Below, in pieces: positions 1-10,652 of a stretch of DNA of 64,000 nt; position 1 is the first letter of the stretch; every line of letters begins with the position of its first letter. The notes under the pieces are model-generated. The model was not told the DNA's origin, did not search any database, and was given only the letters and a program-made list of their open reading frames with translations. The position numbers were made by a program, and so were the translations under genes. Source of the DNA: Hypericum androsaemum (lineage: Eukaryota; Streptophyta; Magnoliopsida; Malpighiales; Hypericaceae); NCBI GenBank assembly GCA_963995505.1, contig OZ023184.1, positions 6,448,001 through 6,512,000 on the forward strand. The letters are read 5' to 3'.

Positions 1-1902
1 TCGAGCACAGGAGCCCAAGTTTTAGGACCAGCTCCACCTCCTCTGTAGCATAATCCGGGCCAAAGTTGGGGTCCCTGGCTTCGAGGATCTCCCCTCTGGA
101 ACAGAGGGAGAACACCCAGTCCACCAGGATCACATCTTGGTTGGGTCCCCACATCTCTATGGGCCTCCTACCACAGGCGACCTCTAGCAGGAAAGCCCCG
201 AATGCGAACACATCAGTCCTCGTTGTCGCCTTTCCAGTTCTCGTGTGCTCGGGGGCCATGTACCCGAGAGTACCAACCACGTGAGTTGTCTGTGGATCGG
301 TCCCATGATCGTATAGCCTTGCCAGACCGAAATCTCCTAGCCTTCCATTCAACTCTCCATCTAGTAATACATTACTAGCCTTGACATCTCGATGGATCAC
401 TACCTATTATAAATCATCAAAATGTAAATAAATTTTTATAAATTTTTGTAAATAATTTTTATAAACAAAAAAAATCAAAAACTGACCTGCTCCCACTCCT
501 CGTGGAGATAGTTCAACCCTGAAGCCACTCCTTTGATGACCCTAAACCTCTGGCTCCAATTGAGGGTCACCTTTGGCTGGTCGTACAAGTACTTGTCCAG
601 GCTACCACTGGGCATGTAATCATAGACAAGTAGAAGCTCGTCTTTCCGTCGACAGTAGCCCAGCAACTGGACCAGGTTCCGGTGGCGCAACCGGCCAATG
701 CTCACAATCTCGGCGACAAACTCTCGCATCCCCTGCCTCGATTCGTGTGACACCTTCTTAACCGCGACCTCAGTTTTCGAACTCGGCAACACCCCTCTGT
801 ACACCCTCCCGAACCCACCCTTACCCAACAATCCCTTGTCTCTAAACCCTTTGGTTGCAAAGTATAAGTCCTTGTACTTAAACCTCTGGTGAACATAATC
901 CCTCTCCCAATCTTCAAACACTTCGGCGAACTTCTTTCGCCTCCTTATCACATAAGCCACAATTAAGACCAAACTCAAAGCCAAGATCGCGCCAATCACA
1001 GGCAGGCCGACCGTTTTCCACTTGGGCTCAATCTTGGGTCCAATCCGAGGCAGCTTCGGTAATTGGGCCAGATTGAGGCTTCGGGCCGGCCCATTAGTGC
1101 TAAAGCTCCAACCCAAAATATAATGAGACGTCAGGACCGAGCCCGTGGAGGCGGAGAACCCAACGTACATGGAGTCAACCACAATCGGCGATAAGTCAAC
1201 GGCCAAGGACAAAACTGGAATTTCAGGCTTGTCTGAACCAAAACTCGCTAATGTCACATTAATATGTTTCTTAATCCCTTCGTAATCAACCCACACTTGC
1301 ATTGGTTTCCCGCTAATCAGGCTAAGATTAGTGAACTTACTTTTGGAGCTGTTCCAATACCCGGCGGGAAATGACGAAACTGACCTCAGCCCGTCAATGT
1401 CAATCCCGACATGGTTATCATTGACGTCCCCGAACTCGCTGTTGTAGATGGTGTCCAGCTCGACGGCGACCACGTGGTTGGTGGCGTTCCCGTTGTCGGG
1501 TTCGTTGAAGAGACCGAGGTACTTGCTCGGTAGGGCTCCGGGGAGGCCACGTGTCGGGGCCACCACGAAAGCGATCCCGTGGCCGCCAATAGTAGGGTAC
1601 TGGGAGACTATAGCGAAGACGAAGGTGGCCGAGAAGGAAACGGCATCGCTGTAATTGGTGGGCTTGAGGGGTACCTGGCTTCGGTAGAAGGCGTGGCCTT
1701 TTTCCTGCTTGGTGAAGTTGGTGAGCTCCAGAAGGCCGGTGGGTGTGACGCCGGCGATTCCTTCGAGGGTTAGGTTGTTGGACGACGACCGGAATCCATT
1801 GAAGGTGAAGCTGATGGCTTGGGAATTGGAAGGGAAGAAGGTTACGAGTAGAAAGAGTGTTAGGGTTATTTGGTTCTTTGGCCATTTTCTGGTTATCACC
1901 AT
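1..1902 (-). CDS. L-type lectin receptor-like kinase, clade IV-like (copy 1; 3' end beyond window)
   Basis: Plasma-membrane receptor kinase: an extracellular legume-lectin domain, one membrane helix and a cytosolic Ser/Thr kinase; LecRKs act in defence and development signalling. Exon 1 is 487-1902 (472 residues) and exon 2 is 403 down to 1; the intron 404-486 has GT at 485-486 and AG at 404-405. Residues 1-29 are a signal peptide; 30-270 the lectin domain, with the metal-site stretch VELDT...[10 protein letters not shown] at 147-170; about 297-320 the membrane helix followed by RRRKK; the kinase starts near 340 with GKGGFG (360-365), VAVKK (379-383, catalytic Lys382) and FVAEIVSIG (395-403). 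Exon 2 gives [11 protein letters not shown] and GYMAPE, so all catalytic motifs seen are intact. The ATG at 1902 is chosen because the signal peptide follows directly. The order and motifs resemble Arabidopsis LecRK-IV proteins; the exact orthologue is not determined. Expression and the missing C-terminus cannot be judged. Confidence 0.9.
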
Positions 1903-1995
1903 CTTCTTTACTCTCTCTCTTTTGCTAGGGAAAAATTAAAGGGAGTTCCGATTTCGAGTTTTTGGCATGGAGACGGATGCTCGAGAAGCTAGCAT

Positions 1996-2004
1996 CATAT
2001 ATAG
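1996..2004 (-). promoter_or_regulatory. TATA box of LecRK copy 1
   Basis: On the minus strand this reads TATATATG, about 95 bp upstream of the ATG at 1902. The same element with the same surrounding words (GCTAGC on one side, CTCGAG next to it) lies upstream of copy 2, so it is conserved between paralogs. A CT-rich leader lies between it and the ATG, as is common in plant 5' UTRs. The assignment rests on position and sequence only. Confidence 0.6.
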
Positions 2005-2106
2005 AGGAGAACGGTCGCACAAGGCCTAAAAATATATCCAGCATAAAAAAAAGCCTTTTGAATGTTAACTGCTTACTTTGTATTTAATTTGAGGCGCCGT
2101 CCAGTA

Positions 2107-2184
2107 CAGGGCAATTCTTTGGGACATTGATACTTTCTAAAGTATCAGGGCAATTCTTTTGGACATTGATACTTTCTAAAGGAT
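2107..2184. repeat. 39-bp tandem duplication in the copy 1 promoter
   Basis: Two adjacent near-identical 39-bp units, 2107-2145 and 2146-2184, both starting CAGGGCAATTCTTT. The matching stretch upstream of copy 2 (near 53555-53610) has a single diverged version. The duplication lies about 200-280 bp upstream of the copy 1 ATG. Confidence 0.8.
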
Positions 2185-2189
2185 TTTGG

Positions 2190-2790
2190 TTAAATCATTT
2201 GTTAAGTGGGTGTAATTATGATTGTGTTCGAGCTAAATCAGAAAAGTTCCGGAGTCAATTTGAAAGCCATTTATTATTCCTTACCATAAATAAGATTGCA
2301 GATACGGGATCTCCATTTATGTGATTATTAACGCCTTTGGTTAATAATGTGAGCATAAAAGATATAGTGCATCCGCCATTATACGTTGTTCGTTTATCAT
2401 GAACTTTACACAGTCAAGATATCACTAACAAAGTCAAGCTATAGAACTCCCAACTATCCTCGTACATATGGGTCAAACTCCAGATGATTAACTAGAAATT
2501 AACAGTGATTAATGGTTCTGTTATACCAATCTATTTATTCCATGGTGGACCACATTAAAATATGCCGTCATCCTCCGGAAACTCCATGAAAAAATCATCA
2601 TTGTCGGGTCGACGTTTGTTCTGGTTTCTTTCACGGAGGTCCACAATAATTAATAGTGTCAATTAGGGTTCTACTTCACGGGCCAGAAGTCAGAACACGC
2701 CACGACCCAGTACGTCGGGTGGCCGTTGAATTTTAGTCGGAAAAATGAGAGGAGGGAGAGGTTGGGTGCATGTTTTTAAAAAATGTGGTG
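2190..2790 (-). repeat. LecRK 5'-flank block (copy 1 version)
   Basis: This block recurs beside the other copies: 55572-55760 (copy 2), 62101-62502 plus 63720-63840 (copy 3), and alone at 5985-6420. Shared landmarks include CCATGGTGGACCACATTAAA, GTCGGGTCGACGTTTGTTC and GGAGGTCCACAATAATTAA. It belongs to the duplicated gene-plus-flank unit. No coding capacity is seen. Confidence 0.8.
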
Positions 2791-2796
2791 CGAGCG

Positions 2797-2818
2797 ATGG
2801 TCCGACTGGTCGGACCAT
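2797..2818. repeat. 22-bp perfect palindrome
   Basis: Arms ATGGTCCGAC and GTCGGACCAT around a 2-bp centre. It lies just outside the shared LecRK 5'-flank block, in sequence without recognised genes (2819-3233 holds nothing else I can name). Confidence 0.7.
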
Positions 2819-3233
2819 GAATCAGGCACAAAGCGGTCCATTTTTAGGCTTTTGAAAGGAGTCTGTACTAACCGCCCCAAATCTGGTTAGACCGGCCAAT
2901 TTTGACTCGTTTGGTTTTACAAATGTTCTGGGTTTTTTATGAACTCGTTTTGGGGTAGTCTTTCTCCGTCTTATGTGCATCTTTGATGGACCGAATCAAA
3001 AGGGCAACATTGAAATGGGATGAGTTATTCACCTAAAAAAAATGGGATGAGTTGTTGCTTTATCGTTAGTCATGGAGGAAAATCTTATTGTTTGTGTATG
3101 GCCATGCTAAAAGGAAAAAATGGACCAGAAGTTGAAGAAGGAAGGAGACGAAAGGAGGAAAGAAGACATGGTTTTGGAAAATGTGACACCAAGTCTATCA
3201 TTACTTTTTCTTGAAAGTTGACTAGGACAGGTC

Positions 3234-3850
3234 TAGGGATGGCAATGGGTAGGGTAGGGTATTGATAGGACCCTACCCATACCCTAATTTTTTTGATAGA
3301 CTCATACCCTACCTGCGACTCTACAAATTTTTTATTGTTAGATTCATACCTTACCCTCCTGGAGACCCAGGGTCTACAGGGTCTGCAGGGTCCGACTCTT
3401 TAACGTTCTGCATTTTGATAATTTTTAATCAAAACTTAATTTTTATATAAAATTTAAATAAATACAAGACATCTACTATGTTACACATCAACATTCAATA
3501 GAAAATTGATGAATCATCAAATTTTACAATTTAATTTCAATAGTCCAAGGTTTTTTTTTAGAGTCTGAAGTACATAAACAATTCAACAAAAGAAAAAAAT
3601 AGCATGTCAGCTTCTAGTGATCCATCATTCACGACATCTTTTAAGCTAGTTGCGAAATAACATAATAAATATGTTAAAGTTAACCGTAAAGTATATTATA
3701 TATATTATCAATACGGTCTAACAAGGGCCTAACTAGAGTCTAATTAGGGTAGAGTCTAAAATAGGGTAAAAATGTAAGGGTAGGGTCCGACCCACAGGGT
3801 CTAGCTATGGATTCATACCCTACCATAGACCCTACCTCTAAACATGGACC
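3234..3850. mobile_element. hAT-like MITE relic (TAGGGATGGCAATGGG end)
   Basis: It begins with TAGGGATGGCAATGGG followed by GGGTAGGGT-type words; the right part carries the same words inverted (CATACCCTACC, GACCCTACC) near 3790-3840. This is the same kind of element as 8321-9387. The right terminus is degraded and no clear 8-bp target duplication is visible, so the end is approximate. No real ORF. Confidence 0.5.
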
Positions 3851-3869
3851 CATATTTGTGCACAGCTTT

Positions 3870-4640
3870 GAAAACACCCAGAGGTGCAACTAACCATTCA
3901 AAGAAAGTATTATACCAAACTTGAAGGGGAACACCCATGATCTGAAGCTAGAGACACCTCGTACTAGCTCTGAATCATGGCGACCATAGAGCAATCTCTT
4001 TGAAGTAAGGTCCCAACTTCTTGTACCAAATCTGCATATCCTCGACACTAGAGAATGAAATAAGCACCTCCTCTCCACCCAGAGCACGAGTCTGGAAGTT
4101 CCAAATGTCATAGTTATGTAGGTTTTGATGGATGAACTTCATTTGCCCTGCATCCAGTAAAAGTCTCCACCAGACTCCTTCTAAGCCAGCCGTCCTCTAG
4201 TTCCTTTAGGGGGAGATATTCGATGGTCGTCTATGCAACTTTACGGCATTGCTACTGAGCCAATTCACTGTGGAGGGTCTCAACAAATGATTTGTCCTTT
4301 CAGAAACATTGTGCAACTTGGAAGTCTTTTGCTTTGGACCGAATTGCATCTGGAAATGTCGGGCATCTTTTCCCTCCCCTTAGAAATTTTGCTTTTGACA
4401 CGAAGAACCACTTTTGTTCAATCTTGATACCATTTACCTTGAGGGTAATGGAGTTGATGTCTTCCTGGCAGGGTACCTGGATGAATCCAAACCTCGATTG
4501 TCTCTTGGACCTTTTTGATGTGATGAACGCATCCACCACAGAGCAAAAGCCATTGAAGAACTCCAGGAACCTGGAAAAGCTCTAATTAAGCGACAAGTTG
4601 TCAATGAAAAGAGTTGACATATCCATCTCAATTACAGAAA
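3870..4640 (-). pseudogene. LINE ORF1 relic with N-terminal RRM domain
   Basis: Minus-strand translation from about 4630 gives MDMSTLFIDNLSLN, then an in-frame TAG, then VVDAFITSKRSKRQSRFGF and later VNGIKIEQKWFFVSKAKF. This is the RRM fold found at the N-terminus of ORF1 in many plant L1-type LINEs (TLFIDNL-type RNP2, RFGFIQV-type RNP1), which binds the element's RNA. Frame is lost after about 80 residues, and the rest towards 3870 is only weakly LINE-like. No reverse transcriptase follows. It is a truncated dead copy. Confidence 0.6.
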
Positions 4641-4806
4641 AAATAGAGCTCGACCGTCACCCCCAGGCCTTCCCTCTAGTGGAAGGCAATGGAGGGAAGT
4701 AGCAGACCTCAGGGAGGCAGCCGGGGTAGTGGATTTGGTGGGGGTTTGATTGGATTGGGAAGAGTTAGGTTAGGAAAGTGTCACCAAACTTTTTAATAGC
4801 CAAACT

Positions 4807-5230
4807 TTATCTGTAACTTCGTCGGGAGGCATGTAAGTCCTCTTTTCTCACTTTAGTTGCCTTGAGAATCACTAGATTTGGATGATTCACAACCACGTTC
4901 GCATATAAGACCTCCTTGTGAACCCAAGCAACATTTGTATCAGCCTTCTTCATCCTAGGTAGATCCCTTGGCAATTTTCTCTTTGTCTCTCCACGCCCAA
5001 GCCTTAACACTTTAACGAATAGTCTCTTTGACACCAGAGGAAAACCGTGCAGATATTCCATGAGCTTCTCAATATTAATCGATTTCAACACTCTAACAAA
5101 GTCAAACCTTGTTCTCCTCTGAGAAAGATTGGCCGGAACAAAAGCATCCTCAATAGGACAATACTTGTTGAAAAAATGCTTTAAGTCCTCCTCCTCGACT
5201 GGATGGGGAGAAAATCCACAAACAAAGTAA
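4807..5230 (-). pseudogene. Second LINE ORF1 RRM relic
   Basis: On the minus strand, VCGFSPHPVEEEDLKHFF near 5225, then DAFVPANLSQRRTRFDFVRV and LVSRLFVKVLRLGR-like sequence, again follow the RRM layout of plant LINE ORF1 but with a different sequence from the relic at 3870-4640. The readable frame runs through about 4807 without a recognisable downstream domain. The two relics lie head to tail, as two independent insertions or a rearranged element would. Confidence 0.5.
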
Positions 5231-5984
5231 TCGTTGAAAAAATGCTTTGAAAAAAGAGTTCTTATTTTTTATCAGTAGAATAATTATTACTCCAAAACAC
5301 CTGAGATGCAGGTCACCTCGCCAGAGGTCTATATATCCTTGTACTCCACATATCATAGTCAAGATCGTCTCTACCCCATAAATATAGGTCAATTGATTGA
5401 ATCTGCTTTCGCTGCCCCAAAAACTAGTATCAAGAGTTTTTGGTGTGTATCCCGCAGAAATTGGTGAAGAAGTTAAAGACAATTGTAGTTTTGTAATTGT
5501 CTGAGAAAGGAGGGCAGAGGGGCAGATTTGGTAATTTGAGAGTAAAATTGGGTGGGGTGGTAATTTTCAGGAGAAATTGGAGAAATCGATTTAGGATTTC
5601 GCAACCTATGAGGAGAAGATCCGCCCGTTGAAGGGTGGTTGCCGCCACCCATACCAATTGATTGCCGCTAGAAAGAGAAGCAGCCGCCACCACCTAGTCG
5701 CCCCAAATGCTGCCCGCCGTCGCGTGGAGTTCGCCGGTGAAAAAGAGAAGAGATTGAGTAAGGCTGTATCAAACCGCTTCTGCCGCCCTAACATTTTCTT
5801 CGGTGAAGGCTCATTCCAATTCGTAAAATTCATATATTTTATGCATCTTCACTTGATATAGTTGTTAACTTTTCATAAAATAGAGCAGAAGAATATTGTT
5901 AACTTTTATATACCGGTGAGCACTCTTCCAACAATAGCATAAGAGTATCGCTATTATATTATTGTTAAGTTATAATAAGTAAGA
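5231..5984. other. Possible LINE 5' leader; no gene recognised
   Basis: 5430-5840 is more GC-rich than its surroundings and lies just upstream (minus sense) of the LINE ORF1 relic, so it may be the 5' UTR of that LINE. Open frames of 75-110 codons exist on both strands, but none resembles a known domain. 5860-5984 is AT-rich and featureless. Confidence 0.3.
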
Positions 5985-6420
5985 TCGACGCCTGTGGTTA
6001 ATGACGTGAGCACGAGACTCCAGAGGATTATCAAGCAATTAATAATTATTAATGCTTCTGTTAGACTCGTCTATTTTTTGTTTATGGCATATGTATTGGG
6101 TCGCTCAATTCTTTGACTCTAGTTGTTTTCTAATAGTTTGAACTTAATTTGTTTTAATTAAATTGGAACAATTTTATTATTGATTTGTACCTTTGTTGTT
6201 AAATTATTATATTTGTTCCATGGTGGACCACATTAAAATTTCCAGTCATCATCCGGCAACTCCATGAAGAAAATCATCGTTGTCGGGTCGACGTTTGTTC
6301 AGGTTTCTTTCACGGAGGTACACAATAATTAATAGTGCCAACTTCACAGGGAAGCAGCCAGAACACGCAACGATCAAGAACATCGGGTCGCCGTTGAATT
6401 TTCGTAGGATATAAACGGAA
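5985..6420 (-). repeat. Orphan LecRK 5'-flank block
   Basis: Homologous to 2320-2740 upstream of copy 1, with the same CCATGGTGGACCACATTAAA, GTCGACGTTTGTTC and CACAATAATTAATAGTG landmarks. About 145 bp of unrelated sequence (roughly 6070-6215) interrupts it. No LecRK gene follows on the expected (left) side: only LINE relics are there. It is the remnant of a lost gene copy. Confidence 0.75.
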
Positions 6421-6819
6421 GGTTTAACGAGACTCGTAACTGTAATCTTCTCATTCTTAGTAAAAGAGAATTTCAGTCCTGTATATATATGTAAACAACA
6501 GTATTAATACAATTTAACTTATAAAAAAAAAGGGCGTTGGGGTGAATATTCGTCTCCAACCAAATCGAACCGTTGTTCCAATAATGAAGAAAGTCATCGA
6601 TATTCTCCCGTTGAGCCCTACATGGTGGGCCTCACTAAAGCCCACAAAGGAAAGTCAATGGGCCATAGCTTCAAGTGGGTTGACAGGCCTTGGATTTTAG
6701 CCGAGGCGGAGGCCGCTAGGGCCTTCGGGTCCTCTTTATTTCGCTAGGGTTTCAAAATTCGGCCGACTGGGCCCTTTAAAAAACATAAAATTAATTATCG
6801 AAAAAAAATGTATTGTTTA
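6421..6819. other. Intergenic sequence, no gene recognised
   Basis: AT-rich sequence with a short stretch (about 6560-6600) resembling the CCAAATCGAACCGTT words found in the copy 2 and copy 3 flanks. Nothing else is supportable. Confidence 0.4.
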
Positions 6820-6832
6820 AATAAGGCCTACA

Positions 6833-7998
6833 ACGGTCCAAAATCGTTGCCCAACATTAAACAATTTTAAACTCTCCCTTTAATAAAAAAAAGTGGAGCA
6901 TTTCTCTCTCCCTTCAAAATATCTAGATATTTTGTTTGTGGAGCTTTTCCTTCGTCGGTGCCATTGTCGCCGTCGTTGCTTCCCCGTCGTTCGCCTTGTC
7001 CGGCTCGCCATCCTTGCCACCGTCCACCCTCTTCGGCTTGGCCGTCCATTTTCGCCGTCCATTTTTGCCGTCCTCTCCGTCCAGGTCACCATCCCCGTCT
7101 TCATCTGCTCGTTGTTCCCCACTTCAGACCGTTTTCCCGTCGTCGTCGTCCGTGCCGCCTTGTTGTCCTGCCGGAGGTCACCGTCTCACTGTCCGCAGAT
7201 CTCCGCCGTCGTTGTCGTTCGCAGTTCTCTGCCATCGTTATTGTCCGCGGGTTTCTGAGGTCGTCCGCAGTCTCTGCCGTCGTCGTTATGCATGGATCCC
7301 TGCCGCCGTTGTTGTCTTACCGGGGCTTGTCGCCTCACCGTCTGTGGATCCCTGCAGCTCCACCGTCTGCTACTCGTCTTCGTCTATCCGGCTGTGCGTC
7401 GTCGTGTAGCCTAAATCCTTCACGGCCGCTCGTCGTCAGGGGTTTGGTTTGACGCAGCGGGTGGTTTCCGGGGGGATGGTCTCTGCCATCTCCCCCCGAT
7501 TGGTTTGCTTTCCTTGTTCACTTTGCTGTTTTTTTTTATGTTTTTATCGCTTTCTGTCTTTGAGTGTTGCTTTTGCTCTCGAGTCACATGTGTTTCGTGG
7601 CTGCGTCATGTTTATGCTTGTTTATTTCTGCTTGTACTTTTGCCTGACTTGAGGTCCTTTCTGATCTTGTTGCCTGTCTGGTGGTTGCGGGTGAAAAACC
7701 TTGTCTCGGTCGATTTATGTCGACCTTGGCTCTCATCTAAGTGCATCTTATATGCATTCAGATGCCCTCTTGATGTTGTCTCGAGGTTGTTAGCCAAAGC
7801 TTGCTTCGGCAGAATTCTGCCACGATAGTTAGCCTTCGTGCTTTTTCGATCGCCCATCGCTCCCCCCTTTGTGCCACCCTGCTGCCATCGGATCGGCTAT
7901 CGTTTTCTGCTTGGATTTCTTGTCTTCTGTGTGTACTTGTCTTTATTGTTCTGTAACTTGTGTTTTATATAGGCTTCGCGCCACTTTTTCCCTCAAAA
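6833..7998 (+). mobile_element. 1.17-kb poly(A) retroposon of unknown class
   Basis: A 13-bp direct repeat, AATAAGGCCTACA, lies at 6820-6832 and 7999-8011. The right end carries a short A run just before the second repeat, and upstream of it is a T-rich, LINE-3'-UTR-like stretch ending TTTATATAGGCTTCGCG. That is the signature of LINE-mediated retroposition on the plus strand. The 5' half (6930-7450) is strongly C-rich with CGTCGTCG-type words and gives several overlapping open frames, none convincing. No reverse transcriptase is present, so this is a non-autonomous retroposon, a 5'-truncated LINE tail or a retrocopied transcript. Confidence 0.6.
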
Positions 7999-8320
7999 AA
8001 TAAGGCCTACACGTACTGAAATTAATTATCAGATGGAAGTATTTACGATGGAGAATACACTTTAAGCAACCAAGAGATTACGATTTGAGAGAGTTGGATG
8101 CATAGCAATGTTTGATAATATAACAGTATTAATTATTTAACGAGAATGCTTTCTTATCATTTAAATGTCTTATTTGCTAGGTGGAATTATAGATTTCAAA
8201 ATAGGTCGCATTTCAAAACTTTGTTTGGGAGGGAAACAAAATCCAATGCTGTCTAGAGTTCCGGGGTTTAGACCAATCTGCATAAATTTTAACTCGACCA
8301 AAAAAAAAATAGGACGCACT

Positions 8321-9387
8321 TAGGGATGTCGATGGATAGGGTAAAGTAGGGTATGGGTAGGTTAGTCTGGAGAGCTGGACACATATCCTAGCCTCGACCC
8401 TCGAAAATTTTCATTATTAGACCTAAACGCTTACCTTCAGGGTCTGCAGGGGTCTGACCTTTGAATTAAATACAAGACAGAAAGTCACTCGTGTCGATAA
8501 ATGTAAACATCTAAAAAGACATAAAAGGAGGCAGATCAAAACTTAATCAAGCTTCGAGATTCTACATGCAAGTTCAAATGCATAAAAAAAAGCTTCCAGC
8601 TTTTATTATTTTTGGAAGAAGATAGAAAGTCACTCAGGGTCTGCAAGATTTGCAGGAGTCCGACCCTTGAATTAAATGCAAGACAAAAAGTCACTTCGAG
8701 GTTCTACAAGCAAGTTCCAATTGCATAAACAACTAAAAAAACATAAAAAGCTTCTAGGTTCTATTATTTTTGGAAGAAGATAGAAAGTCACTCAGGGACT
8801 GCAGGTGTCTGACCCTTGAATTAAATGCAAGACAGAAAGTCACTCGTGTCGATAAATGTAAACAGCTAAAAAGACATAAAATAAAATGGATCACAACTTA
8901 ATCAATCTTCGAGATTCCACATGCAAGTTCCAAATGCATAAACAACTAAAAAAACATGAAAAAGTTTACGAGTTCTATTATTTTGGAAGAAGATAGAAAG
9001 TCACTCGTGTCGATAAATGTAAATAAAAATTCTGAGCTAGTAGTGCCTCAGCTAGTACTCCAAGCAAAAAGGAGGCACATCAAGAATTAATGAAGCTTTG
9101 AGGTTCCATTCTTCAAAATGTCTTCAAATTGGTTCTGTAATACAATAATATATAATAAATATGTGAAGATTAGGATCTAACTAGGGTATAATTAGAGTAG
9201 AGTCTAAAATATGGTAAAAAGGTAAGGGTATGATATAAATTAATAGGATTCCTACCCTAGACCTCACCTCTAAAAGTGGACTAATATCCATACCCTACCC
9301 TAGACCCAGTAAAAGTTAATAGACCCTTGATCCACAGGGTAAGAGTAGGATCCGACCTACGGTATATGGGTATTTATACCATCCCTA
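8321..9387. mobile_element. Non-autonomous hAT-like element
   Basis: Ends TAGGGATG (8321-8328) and CATCCCTA (9380-9387) are exact inverted repeats. The flanking octamers GACGCACT (8313-8320) and TTCGCACT (9388-9395) match at 6 of 8 positions, fitting the 8-bp duplication made by hAT transposases. No transposase is encoded. The middle is a diverged tandem repeat (see 8466-9010). Confidence 0.65.
8466..9010. repeat. Diverged tandem repeats inside the hAT-like element
   Basis: The words GACAGAAAGTCACTCGTGTC, TAAATGTAAACA, CATAAAA, ATGCAAGTTC and TTTTGGAAGAAGATAGAAAG recur in the same order at least three times, with unit lengths of roughly 150-210 bp and indels between units. Confidence 0.7.
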
Positions 9388-9389
9388 TT

Positions 9390-9992
9390 CGCACTTTTTC
9401 ACTAATGGCAGCTTTTGACAGCGAAGGTAGGGCCCAAATTGGCTCATGATCAATTTAATAACGGGCTGAGAATGAGTTAATGCTGGTCTGCAAAAGTCAC
9501 AAAGAACGAATTGGGCAACATTTACTTCTCTTGAAAATTGGTTTGATGTTCATGGAATGTTCATCTCATCAAACAATTACATCTAACTAGTAAATGATTT
9601 ATCAAGTTTGAACTATAAAATTCTACAAAAAAAGTTAGAGCTATAAAAACATGGTCGGTATGTATTAGTTGACCCAAATGATGTCCAAATATCATATAAA
9701 TTGGTAAAAAAACAATGTTGGTCTTCTTCTTTGTTCAATCATCTACTATTATATCCTTTGCACACTATACATTGTGACACCGACAAGTTTTGTAAAATTT
9801 ATTTTATGGAGGACTGATGTGAGAGAGTTTTAGTTTTTTGAGTTGATTAAGCTCTCGGACAATGAATGTACCAAGTAGCATCTAAAAATTTTAAAAAGGC
9901 GATACTGGATAATGTATGCGTCAACATGTAGATAACTATTGAAGTTCTAACAAATTCCTAAGATCTATAACAACTTATCAACAAATAAAGGT
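9390..9992. repeat. Segment duplicated at 49668-50220
   Basis: From CACTTTTTCAC to about AACAAATAAAG this matches 49668-50220 with scattered substitutions and small indels. The second copy lies 3' of LecRK copy 2, so this copy is likely the 3' flank of another, lost LecRK unit. No coding capacity. 9993-10256 holds nothing I recognise apart from a CT-rich run. Confidence 0.75.
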
Positions 9993-10256
9993 TAGAAAAC
10001 ATTTATGGCTAGAATTATTGGAATCTCTAATCTGACGGTCATTATCATTCAAGGGTACAATAGTATTTTTACCCTTAAAAACCCAGCTAAGGATCCAAAA
10101 AATATCACTAATTTTCCGCCCATCCTCTTTTGAGATTGCCAAAAAAAAACTTACCAAAAAGACTACTTCTCTCTCCAAACACAGTCTCTCCTCTCCTCTC
10201 CTCTCTATCAAAAATCCTAGAGAAGAATGAGACCAATATCAATGTAGAAAGAAACA

Positions 10257-10481
10257 AATATCATAGTAGAACCATCCTCGCCGCGGTCCGAGTTGGCTAT
10301 CCTTCCAGGTGGTCAACTTATTTCCTAGTCAATAAGGAGCATCTCCTTATAAACTAAAGAAAACTTGTTGCACTTTCCAATGTGGGATTGCCATTTTCCA
10401 TTTCCACTTTGGGCTTTCCACTTGGGCCTTCCACTATGGGCTTTGCATTGAACTTTCATTCAATTTTTTCTTCCAACAACA
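10257..10481 (-). mobile_element. LTR fragment related to the copia element at 42070-48572
   Basis: In reverse complement it begins TGTTGGAAG and then follows the first about 200 bp of the LTR at 42070, including CAATCCCACATTGGAAAGTG, GACTAGGAAATAAGTTGACC and CCAACTCGGACCGCG. The homology stops where the GC-rich part of the LTR would begin. It is a truncated LTR in opposite orientation. Confidence 0.7.
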
Positions 10482-10652
10482 GGTATTTTTTGACTTAAAC
10501 CTTTTATTAGTGAGAATATTTCAAAGTTTGAACAAAATTGATGGTGGCTAGTTGTTTAAACCTCGATTCCTTTTGTCCAAATCGGAAATTATTTCACACA
10601 TAAGCTATGAACATTTTGTTTAGTTCCGAGAGAGTTTCGACACCATTAATGG

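Noticed and set aside
573..2000. Plus-strand and alternative-frame reading over LecRK copy 1
   Set aside because: They are out-of-frame shadows of the conserved lectin-kinase frame.
6893..7452. Overlapping plus-strand frames of 121-164 codons in the C-rich region
   Set aside because: Three overlapping frames in one biased stretch, all Ser/Pro/Val-rich, are expected from CGTCGT-type composition; no domain, and the stretch lies inside a retroposon.
7980..9400. A CRISPR-like array from the regularly repeated words
   Set aside because: Plant nuclear DNA, units of about 150-210 bp with diverged repeats and no constant spacer length; it is a tandem array inside a MITE.
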